The notes beneath the pieces are model-generated. The model searched no databases and was not told the origin of the DNA. It saw nothing but the letters and a program-made list of their open reading frames with translations. From an uncultured Coriobacteriaceae bacterium (GTDB taxonomy: Bacteria > Actinomycetota > Coriobacteriia > Coriobacteriales > QAMH01): DNA of 22,419 nucleotides. Of this stretch, positions 1 through 5,643 are shown one piece after another; position 1 is the stretch's first letter; each line of letters opens with the position of its first letter. The translations under genes and the position numbers were made by a program. The DNA lies in assembly GCA_900544245.1 (NCBI GenBank), contig UQUH01000027.1, positions 1 to 22,419 on the forward strand. Reading direction: 5' to 3'.

Positions 1-169
1 GCGTGCTCCCGCCCGCGACATGCGCAAACGTCGAAAGCCCGCGCTCGATTCTGTCGATGGGACCGGTGTTCCCGCTCACCGCCGCATAGACGAAGAACGC
101 GGAGAACGCGATGCAAATGACCGATATGACGATGAATGCTCCCTTGAGAATCTTTCCCAGGACCTTCAC
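1..169 (-). CDS. Unknown single-pass membrane protein, N-terminal part only
   Basis: An open frame runs on the minus strand from a GTG at 167-169 to the window edge without a stop (56 codons). A GGAG lies six bases before this GTG; a TTG four codons upstream is an alternative start. The product begins with a short basic stretch (MKVLGKILKG), then one strongly hydrophobic segment at about residues 11-30, then a polar region with NTGPIDRIERG. It looks like a signal anchor followed by an extracytoplasmic or coiled part. It is divergent from queA, with about 87 bases between the two starts. No family is recognisable from the visible 56 residues. The frame and its hydrophobicity are seen; that it is a real gene is inferred. 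Confidence 0.5.
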   Translation of the reverse strand, partial: MKVLGKILKGAFIVISVICIAFSAFFVYAAVSGNTGPIDRIERGLSTFAHVAGGST

Positions 170-256
170 GTACAACTCCAACCTGCGCCATGCGCTGCCA
201 TCGATTTTTGTCTCATGCGAATGCTAGTATATTTTGCACGCAAATGAGGAGCCTTG

Positions 257-1318
257 ATGAAGACCGAAGATTTTGATTACAAATTGCCCGAAAAGTTCAT
301 AGCCCAAGAGCCCGCCATACCGCGCGACTCCTGCAGGCTCATGGTCGTGCGCCGTGACGGAAGTCTCGAGCATCGCGTCTTTCGCGAAATCGGCGAGTAC
401 CTGCGCGCGGGAGACCTGCTCGTCGTCAACGAGACGCGCGTCCTGCCGGCGCGCCTGCTCGGTCACAAGCAGGGTACGGGCGGCGCGGTCGAGACGCTTT
501 TGCTCGACAAGGTCGAAGGCGCGCCAGATACCGATGATGAGCAGACGTGGAATTGCCTCGTCAAGCCCGGCAAGCGCCTCAAGCCCGGCGTGCATGTCGA
601 ATACGAGCACGAGGGTGCGGTCGTGCTGGAAGGTGAGGTGCTCTCCATCGATCCGGCCAACGGTTCGCGTTCGGTGCGCTTCACCGCACCCGGCTTCACG
701 AGCGTGGACGCGGCCATCCATCTTGTGGGGCACACGCCGCTGCCGCCCTACATCAAGGGCTACGCTGGCGACGAGGAGCTGTACCAGACGGTGTACGCGC
801 GCAACGAGCGCAGCGCCGCAGCGCCCACGGCCGGCCTGCACTTCACGCCCGAGCTCCTCGACCAGCTGCGCGACGCGGGCGTGAACATCGCCTACGTCGA
901 CCTCGAAGTCGGGCTCGACACCTTCCGCATCGTGAGCGAAAGCGACCCGCTCGACCACGAGATGCACACCGAGCTCTACACGGTGCCCGCGGCGACGGTC
1001 GAGGCCATCGAGCAGACCAAGGCAAACGGCGGGCGCGTCTTCGCCGTCGGCACCACGTCCGTGCGTTCGCTCGAAAGCGCCGCAGCCAGCGGAGCGCTCG
1101 CGCCCTGCACGCGCGCGGCAACCAACCTCTACATCCTGCCCGGTTACGAGTTTCGGGTGTGCGATGGCATCATCACCAACTTCCACGTGCCCAAGAGCAC
1201 GCTCATGATGCTCGTGAGCGCGTTCTCGGGGCGCGATACGATCATGGCCGCCTACGAGACCGCCAAGGCCGAGGGTTATCGCTTCTTCAGCTTCGGCGAT
1301 GCGATGCTGTTACTGTAA
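257..1318 (+). CDS. queA: S-adenosylmethionine:tRNA ribosyltransferase-isomerase QueA
   Basis: QueA transfers and isomerises the ribosyl part of SAM onto 7-aminomethyl-7-deazaguanine in tRNA to give epoxyqueuosine, in the cytoplasm. The 353-residue product has the usual family length and opens with the typical DFDYKLPEKFIAQEP. Further family marks are LLVVNETRVLPARL (about 53-66), the PTAGLHFTPELL motif (about 191-202), and a C-terminal GTTSVRSLE and TNFHVPKSTLMMLVSAF. I chose the ATG at 257 because GAGGAG (246-251) sits five bases ahead; a TTG at 254 would be too close. A TATATT at 228-233 is a possible -10 box, without a good -35. tgt follows 74 bases downstream on the same strand, and both act in queuosine synthesis, so they are probably one operon. 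Confidence 0.96.
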   Translation: MKTEDFDYKLPEKFIAQEPAIPRDSCRLMVVRRDGSLEHRVFREIGEYLRAGDLLVVNETRVLPARLLGHKQGTGGAVETLLLDKVEGAPDTDDEQTWNCLVKPGKRLKPGVHVEYEHEGAVVLEGEVLSIDPANGSRSVRFTAPGFTSVDAAIHLVGHTPLPPYIKGYAGDEELYQTVYARNERSAAAPTAGLHFTPELLDQLRDAGVNIAYVDLEVGLDTFRIVSESDPLDHEMHTELYTVPAATVEAIEQTKANGGRVFAVGTTSVRSLESAAASGALAPCTRAATNLYILPGYEFRVCDGIITNFHVPKSTLMMLVSAFSGRDTIMAAYETAKAEGYRFFSFGDAMLLL

Positions 1319-1392
1319 ATGCCGAATGAGGCGATGCCCCTCTCTCTACGTCCTGCAATGCAACGTGATATAGCGCTAATAAGGAGTCACAC

Positions 1393-2508
1393 GTGTTCGA
1401 ATACGATCTGATAACGACTGATCCCGGATGCGCGGCGCGATTGGGCCGCCTGCATACGCCACATGGCGACATCGAGACGCCGATCTTCATGCCCGTGGGC
1501 ACGCAAGCCACCGTCAAGGGCATCGTCAATGCCCAGCTCGAAAGCTTGCACGCGCAGATCATCCTCGCTAACACCTACCACCTCTACCTGCGACCCGGCA
1601 TCGACATCATCCGCGAAGCCGGCGGCATCCACGGGTTTATGCACTGGGACCACCCCGTGCTCACCGACAGCGGCGGCTTCCAGATCTTCTCGCTCGCCGA
1701 TACGCTTGAGCTCGATGCCGATGGCGTGAACTTCCGCTCCATCGTGGACGGTTCCAAGCACCGCTGGACGCCCGAGGACAACATGCGCGTTCAGGAAGCC
1801 ATCGGCGCGGACATCATCATGCAGCTCGACCAGTGCACGCATTATCCCGCCGCCAAGGAAGAGGTCGCAGCCGCCGTCGAGCGCAGCGCCAACTGGGCCG
1901 CGCGTTGCAAGGCAGCGCACACGCGCGAGGACCAGGCGCTATTCGGCATCGTGCAAGGCGGCGTCTTCGAGGATCTGCGCCTCGAGAGTGCCCAGCGCGT
2001 AAGCGAGCTCGACCTGCCGGGCTACGGCATCGGCGGCTATTCGGTGGGCGAGGACCACGAGCTCATGCTCGCCCAGCTCGGCAACGTGACCGCGGCGCTG
2101 CCGGCGCATAAGCCGCGTTACCTCATGGGCGTGGGCAACCCCACCACCCTCGTGCGCGCGGTGGCCCTCGGCGTCGACATGTTCGACTGCGTTTTGCCCA
2201 CGCGCACGGCGCGCATGGGCACAGCGTTTTCGAGCACGGGCCGCATGAACATGCGCAATGCCAAGTATGCGCGTGACTTCGGGCCGCTCGACGAGCAGTG
2301 CACGTGCCCGGTGTGCCGCGAGCATACGCGTGCCTACATTCGTCACCTCGTCAAGATGGACGAGATGCTCGGCGGCATCCTGCTCACCATCCACAACCTG
2401 CACTTCCTGCTTGACCTCATGCGCCGCGCCCGCGAAGCGATTGTCGCCGGAGAGTACGCGGCCTTCGAACGTGCGTGGATGGACTCCCCCGCCGCCAACG
2501 ACTACTAG
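1393..2508 (+). CDS. tgt: Queuine/preQ1 tRNA-guanine transglycosylase
   Basis: Tgt swaps guanine 34 for preQ1 in GUN-anticodon tRNAs (Asp, Asn, His, Tyr), the step before QueA. The 371-residue protein is full length. Visible motifs: GIxTPIFMPVGT-like opening (28-38), TDSGGFQIFSL (91-101) with the conserved Asp92, GIVQGG (185-190), GIGGYSVGE (212-220), FDCVLPTR with the nucleophile Asp265, and the zinc site Cys303, Cys305, Cys308 and His334. The GTG start at 1393 is supported by AAGGAG at 1381-1386, six bases upstream. It lies 74 bases behind queA with no terminator between them. A terminator hairpin follows 20 bases after the stop. Confidence 0.97.
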   Translation: MFEYDLITTDPGCAARLGRLHTPHGDIETPIFMPVGTQATVKGIVNAQLESLHAQIILANTYHLYLRPGIDIIREAGGIHGFMHWDHPVLTDSGGFQIFSLADTLELDADGVNFRSIVDGSKHRWTPEDNMRVQEAIGADIIMQLDQCTHYPAAKEEVAAAVERSANWAARCKAAHTREDQALFGIVQGGVFEDLRLESAQRVSELDLPGYGIGGYSVGEDHELMLAQLGNVTAALPAHKPRYLMGVGNPTTLVRAVALGVDMFDCVLPTRTARMGTAFSSTGRMNMRNAKYARDFGPLDEQCTCPVCREHTRAYIRHLVKMDEMLGGILLTIHNLHFLLDLMRRAREAIVAGEYAAFERAWMDSPAANDY

Positions 2509-2526
2509 CCAGCACGCGCTCCAAAC

Positions 2527-2556
2527 AAAAAGGGCCCCGCTTTCGCGGAGCCCTTT
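2527..2556. terminator. Bidirectional intrinsic terminator between tgt and csp
   Basis: A GC-rich hairpin has arms AAAGGGC (2529-2535) plus CCGC (2537-2540), a TTTC loop, then GCGG and GCCCTTT (2550-2556), with one C/A mismatch. The minus-strand transcript ends in five U residues; the plus side has three. It lies between convergent tgt and the cold-shock gene and probably serves both, more strongly the latter. Confidence 0.85.
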
Positions 2557-2579
2557 AGGCGTCAGTTTATGGGTACCGA

Positions 2580-2783
2580 CTAGGCCTTGGTCACGTTGCT
2601 TGCCTGCAGCTTGCCGTTCTGGCCCGTCGTCACCTCGAAGTTGACCTTATCGCCCTCGTCGAGGGTCTTGAAGCCATCCATCTGGATCTCGGAGAAATGC
2701 ACGAACAGGTCGTCGCCATCCTCACGAGAGATGAAGCCGTAGCCCTTGTCGGGGTTGAACCACTTAACCGTACCTTCAGCCAT
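2580..2783 (-). CDS. Cold-shock domain protein (CspA family)
   Basis: A 67-residue single cold-shock domain, the usual length. It binds single-stranded RNA/DNA and acts as an RNA chaperone. Seen: the MAEGTVKWFNPDKGYGFI opening with RNP1 (KGYGFI, 13-18) and RNP2 (LFVHF, 26-30), then TLDEGDKVNFEV and a C-terminal ASNVTKA. The ATG at 2783 is the family start; upstream codons in frame (to about 2873) belong to the leader. An AAGG lies nine to ten bases upstream. The promoter at 2887-2915 would give a leader of nearly 100 bases with two small hairpins, as is common for csp genes, which suggests control at the mRNA level. Transcription ends at the 2527-2556 terminator. csp copies are often multiple, so I give no specific letter. 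Confidence 0.95.
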   Translation of the reverse strand: MAEGTVKWFNPDKGYGFISREDGDDLFVHFSEIQMDGFKTLDEGDKVNFEVTTGQNGKLQASNVTKA

Positions 2784-2802
2784 TTGAAACGCCTTTCGTT
2801 TG

Positions 2803-2849
2803 GCCCCGTTAGGGGCTCCAATACACGCAAGCCGGGCGGCCAAGCCCGG
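2803..2849 (-). promoter_or_regulatory. Structured 5' leader of the cold-shock gene (two hairpins)
   Basis: Two hairpins are visible in the predicted leader: GCCCC/GGGGC (2803-2807 with 2812-2816), just upstream of the ribosome-binding site, and CCGGGC/GCCCGG (2832-2837 with 2844-2849). Temperature-responsive folding of csp leaders is known in other bacteria; applying that here is an inference. Confidence 0.4.
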
Positions 2850-2886
2850 ACGAGCGCTAAAACAACGTGCCAATCACGTTATCCAC

Positions 2887-2915
2887 ATTCTAGAATAATT
2901 AGATTCGGGTCACAA
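2887..2915 (-). promoter_or_regulatory. Promoter of the cold-shock gene
   Basis: On the minus strand TTGTGA (plus 2910-2915) is separated by exactly 17 bases from TAGAAT (plus 2887-2892). Transcription would start near 2880, in an AT-rich patch that stands out from the GC-rich surroundings. Confidence 0.6.
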
Positions 2916-2971
2916 GAAAAACATTACGGCAAAGTCAATATGTTACCTGCGCAACGGCACGCATCGCATGC

Positions 2972-3364
2972 CTACTCGGCAATTTCGACTTCCTGCACCA
3001 TCTCGTTCTTGATCCTACCCACGAGCTTCTGAAGCGCATCGATCACGTTGGGGCGAATATCGCCGCCGATGAGCACGTACATGATGTCGTCACCCACCGC
3101 GAGCGTACCCTCGTTGAGCCACACGCGCACGTACTCGATACCCGGCCAGGTAAGCGCCTCCTGGCGCGCGGCTTCCACGGCGTCGGCATCATAGCCAAAG
3201 TTCATGCCCGTGACCTTGGTGCCGTCATCAACACCCTCGCGCACGAGCTTCTTGGGCAACTCGCGCACCGTGCCGTTGTGGGCAAGGTACATGCCGCAAC
3301 GCGGGGCGCTCTCGTCTGCCTTGGCCTCGGCAAGCCACTGGTCCATGGATGGTGATTCCTTCAT
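2972..3364 (-). CDS. MoaE-like molybdopterin synthase large-subunit family protein
   Basis: A 130-residue protein resembling the short MoaE family of anaerobes. MoaE, with MoaD, puts sulfur into precursor Z to make molybdopterin. Seen: CGMYLAHNGTVREL (about 23-36), the middle GTKVTGMNF, the WPGIEYVRVWLNEGTLAVGDD stretch split around residue 85, GGDIRPNVIDAL, and a C-terminal RIKNEMVQEVE that fits the position of the family's catalytic lysine region. The start at 3364 is chosen because AGGAGG lies just upstream (3368-3375); a longer frame to 3427 runs through the hairpin repeat at 3379-3413 and is unlikely. No other molybdenum-cofactor gene is in the window, so family membership is firmer than the exact function. 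It stands alone, with hairpin repeats B1 and A1 directly upstream. Confidence 0.75.
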   Translation of the reverse strand: MKESPSMDQWLAEAKADESAPRCGMYLAHNGTVRELPKKLVREGVDDGTKVTGMNFGYDADAVEAARQEALTWPGIEYVRVWLNEGTLAVGDDIMYVLIGGDIRPNVIDALQKLVGRIKNEMVQEVEIAE

Positions 3365-3378
3365 CGCTTCCTCCTCGC

Positions 3379-3413
3379 AAATGAGACAAATGGACAGGTC
3401 ATTTGTCTCATTT
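3379..3413 (+). repeat. Hairpin repeat, class B copy 1 (B1)
   Basis: Perfect 14-base arms AAATGAGACAAATG / CATTTGTCTCATTT enclose a seven-base loop GACAGGT. It sits between the ribosome-binding site of the MoaE-like gene (start 3364) and repeat A1. The loop is shared with copies at 7751 and 10860. Confidence 0.9.
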
Positions 3414-3432
3414 TCCGCTGATATCATCTGAA

Positions 3433-3463
3433 ATGAGACAGTCGCTCAGAGACACCGTCTCAT
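3433..3463 (+). repeat. Hairpin repeat, class A copy 1 (A1)
   Basis: Arms ATGAGAC / GTCTCAT with a centre containing GTCGCTCAGAGAC. It lies 20 bases from B1, in the same B-then-A order as the pair at 10860/10908. Confidence 0.88.
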
Positions 3464-3529
3464 CATTTCCAACGATTCTATACGTTGCGAGCTATAAAGT
3501 CAGCAGGAGTCCGCATATCCGCGCAACGC

Positions 3530-3553
3530 AAAAGAGGCTGCCGAAGCAGCCCC
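3530..3553 (-). terminator. Intrinsic terminator of the 6S-like RNA
   Basis: On the minus strand GGGGCTGC (3546-3553) and GCAGCCTC (3534-3541) form an eight-pair stem with a UUCG-type tetraloop, followed by UUUU (3530-3533). It ends the transcript read from about 3728. Confidence 0.85.
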
Positions 3554-3728
3554 TTTGTCACCCCATCCCCCGCCGGTAGGATGAACCCACCCTATAAGGT
3601 GGGCTCCCACACCGGGCGTTCCAGCTTCCCCACCGTCGTAACGAGGGATACCTTTCCGACCCAAGATCTCGGGATCCCATAGAATTGCCATCGGTCCATC
3701 GCAATAAGCCGGTCAGAGGATGAAGCAC
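3530..3728 (-). ncRNA. ssrS: Structured small RNA, probable 6S RNA
   Basis: An approximately 200-base unit with its own -10-like TATAGT (plus 3734-3739) and a strong terminator. The two ends pair: CAUCCUCUG plus CCGG (plus 3714-3722 and 3709-3712) against CCGGCGGGGGAUG (plus 3564-3576), 13 pairs with one bulged A. A small hairpin CCCACC/GGUGGG (3586-3591 with 3598-3603) lies on the 3' side of the interior, and GGGUUCAUCC followed by CCGGCGG resembles the 3' part of E. coli 6S RNA. Closing stem, open centre with a 3' hairpin, and size all fit 6S RNA, which binds RNA polymerase holoenzyme and lowers transcription. No SRP, tmRNA or RNase P signature is present. The pairing is seen; the 6S name is inference. 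Confidence 0.58.
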
Positions 3729-3826
3729 TACGTACTATACACGGCGCACGTCAAAAGAAACAGTCTTGACAAGTTGCTGTTGCATGCTTGTGCACAAACC
3801 GAAAGAAACGATCCGCGACCCGTGAG

Positions 3827-3860
3827 ATAGGGCACAAGACCCTGCGGCGATATGCCCTAT
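3827..3860 (-). other. Hairpin overlapping the nhaA stop codon
   Basis: Inverted arms ATAGGGCA (3827-3834) and TGCCCTAT (3853-3860) enclose 18 bases and include the nhaA TAG stop. There is no U run after it, so it is not a classical terminator; it may protect or end the nhaA message. Confidence 0.4.
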
Positions 3861-5476
3861 TTCCCCTTGAGCTCGACCTTGATCTCGCCAGGTGCTGCGG
3901 CATGCTCGCTCGCTTCGCGCACGCGTTTGGCGAGTTCCTCGTCACCGAGCTCATCGACGAGCTCTTCGGAGTCGCGGCCCATCTCGGCATCCGCATGCGA
4001 GACATTGCCGTCATCGGGCACGATCGTGACGTAGCTGATGCCACGCTTCTGATCGGCCTTAGCCTGCAGAAACAGCAGCACGAAGCCAATGATGCCGGCG
4101 ACCGTCGACGCAACCAGAATCGAAAGCTTCGCCTCGGTAACGAGCGTCGCGTCCGCATAGGCGAGGTTCGCAACGAAAATCGCCATCGTGAAGCCGACGC
4201 CCCCGAGCACGGCCGCACCCAGCATGTGCTTCCAGGTCACGAACTCGGGCAGCGACGCGATCTTCGTCTTCACCGTAATGAAGCTGAACAGCATGATGCC
4301 GATAGGCTTGCCAAACACGAGGCCACAGAACACGCCGAGCACGACGGGCGAGGACGTGACCGTCGCAAGGTCGAGCCCCGTCACCGCCACATCGGCGTTG
4401 GTGAGCGCGAACAGCGGCAGGATGAGGAAGTACACCCACGGGTAGAGCTTGTGTTCGAGGCGCGTGGCCGGAGGCACCGCCTGCTTGGAGATCTTGCTCA
4501 GGCTCGAGACGGTGGTGATGTAGTCCTTCTGGGCCACGAGCGGCGTCTCGTCACCCTCGTAGAAACTATTGGCCATGCGCAGGCGCCTGTTGGACCAGTC
4601 GAAGAAGTTGTCGAGGTTCACGCGCGAGCCCGACGGGATGGCAAACGCGAGCAGCACGCCCGCGATCGTCGAGTGGATGCCCGACGAGAACACGCAGAAC
4701 CACAGTACGCATCCCACGAGGATGTATGGCACGAGCGAGTAGACGTGCATGCGGTTCATGACGATGAGCGCGACGAACACGATCGCCGCGGCACCTAGCC
4801 AGAGCAGGTTGGGACTCTCGCCGTAGAAGATGGCGATGACGAGGATGGCGATGATGTCATCCGCGACGGCCAGCGTCGAGAGGAACACGCGCACGCCGTT
4901 GGGCACGCGACTGCCCAGAAGCGACAGGATGCCGAGCGCGAAGGCGATGTCGGTCGCGGTCGGCACGCCCCAGCCCATGAACGCCTCGGGATGCGTCGCG
5001 TTGAACGCCAGGTAGATGGCGATGGGCGCGAGCACGCCGCCCAGGGCGCCGAGAATCGGCAGGATTGCCTGCCGGATGTTGGTGAGCTCTCCGGCCGTCA
5101 TCTCGTACTTGATCTCGAGGCCCACGAGCAGGAAAAACACGGCCATGAAGATGTCGTTGATGATGTGCGCGAACGACATCTCACCATGGAAGGCGCCGAT
5201 GCCGATGGAGACCTGCGTATGCCAGAACTCGAGGAAGGGACCATGCGCCGGCGTGTTGGCGACGACGAGCGCGACGATGGCGGCAAGGAGCATGATCGCC
5301 GCGGCCTTGGTGGACGAGTGCGTGAACTGGATGAGCTGGCGCAGACGCTTGTTACGACCCTGCACCTCGGCGATGAACAGCCCGTCTGGATCGGGATTGT
5401 CGGGACCGGGAATGATGGGCGTGTCGGAGAAGTCCTCGTGCTTGTCCGCGTCGTCGTACCCGTGTTGGTTGGTCAT
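3857..5476 (-). CDS. nhaA: Na+/H+ antiporter NhaA
   Basis: NhaA exchanges internal Na+ for external protons across the inner membrane for sodium and pH balance. The 539-residue product contains about 11-12 hydrophobic segments between residues 55 and 470. Family signatures: FFLLVGLEIKYE (114-125), PTATDIAFALG (172-182) with the conserved Asp176, and STLAVADDIIAI (200-211) with the paired ion-binding Asp206-Asp207. It is longer than the usual 390 residues. It has about 50 polar residues in front (PDNPDPDG) and an acidic charged tail of about 70 (about 470-539) after the last membrane segment, both likely cytoplasmic. The ATG at 5476 has AGGAG five to seven bases upstream. Only 32 bases separate it from the tRNA terminator, so its own promoter is not obvious. 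Confidence 0.95.
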   Translation of the reverse strand: MTNQHGYDDADKHEDFSDTPIIPGPDNPDPDGLFIAEVQGRNKRLRQLIQFTHSSTKAAAIMLLAAIVALVVANTPAHGPFLEFWHTQVSIGIGAFHGEMSFAHIINDIFMAVFFLLVGLEIKYEMTAGELTNIRQAILPILGALGGVLAPIAIYLAFNATHPEAFMGWGVPTATDIAFALGILSLLGSRVPNGVRVFLSTLAVADDIIAILVIAIFYGESPNLLWLGAAAIVFVALIVMNRMHVYSLVPYILVGCVLWFCVFSSGIHSTIAGVLLAFAIPSGSRVNLDNFFDWSNRRLRMANSFYEGDETPLVAQKDYITTVSSLSKISKQAVPPATRLEHKLYPWVYFLILPLFALTNADVAVTGLDLATVTSSPVVLGVFCGLVFGKPIGIMLFSFITVKTKIASLPEFVTWKHMLGAAVLGGVGFTMAIFVANLAYADATLVTEAKLSILVASTVAGIIGFVLLFLQAKADQKRGISYVTIVPDDGNVSHADAEMGRDSEELVDELGDEELAKRVREASEHAAAPGEIKVELKGK

Positions 5477-5508
5477 CAGAAGCTCCTCGCTTCCTCATGC
5501 GAAATAGC

Positions 5509-5533
5509 AAAAGGGGCAGTCTTTCGCTGCCCC
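5509..5533 (-). terminator. Terminator between tRNA-Leu and nhaA
   Basis: On the minus strand GGGGCAG (5527-5533) and CTGCCCC (5513-5519) form a seven-pair stem followed by UUUU (5509-5512). It lies 14 bases after the tRNA 3' end and 32 bases before the nhaA start. Confidence 0.85.
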
Positions 5534-5546
5534 GCGTATCGTCTGC

Positions 5547-5631
5547 TGGTGCCCGAGGTGGGAGTCGAACCCACACGCCCAGAGGACAACGGTTTTTGAG
5601 ACCGTCGCGTCTGCCATTCCGCCACTCGGGC
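5547..5631 (-). tRNA. tRNA-Leu (anticodon CAA, reads UUG)
   Basis: An 85-base class II tRNA on the minus strand. Acceptor arms GCCCGAG (5625-5631) and CTCGGGC (5551-5557) pair fully, with discriminator A and an encoded CCA (5547-5549). The anticodon stem ACGGT/ACCGT encloses the loop CTCAAAA, giving anticodon CAA. A long variable arm follows, then the T arm GTGGG-TTCGACT-CCCAC. Its 5' end lies only 12 bases after the stop codon of the MetRS-like gene, so it is probably transcribed with that gene and cut out, unless a promoter lies inside that gene. Confidence 0.97.
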
Positions 5632-5643
5632 ACGTGACCGGTA

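Noticed and set aside
209..216. A single TGTCTCAT upstream of queA that resembles one arm of the hairpin repeats.
   Set aside because: No matching ATGAGACA arm and no class A or B centre lies within 50 bases, so it is likely chance or at best a remnant.
3500..3691. A 63-codon minus-strand open frame rich in Gly and Trp.
   Set aside because: It overlaps the structured RNA candidate, runs through its terminator, and the pairing pattern explains the sequence better than a protein does.
3530..3728. The small RNA as SRP RNA, tmRNA, RNase P RNA or a riboswitch.
   Set aside because: None of their conserved cores is visible, and a riboswitch would need a gene directly downstream, whereas a terminator closes this unit.
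3766..3771. A perfect TTGACA on the plus strand, possible -35.
   Set aside because: No -10-like sequence at 16-18 bases and no plus-strand gene follows.
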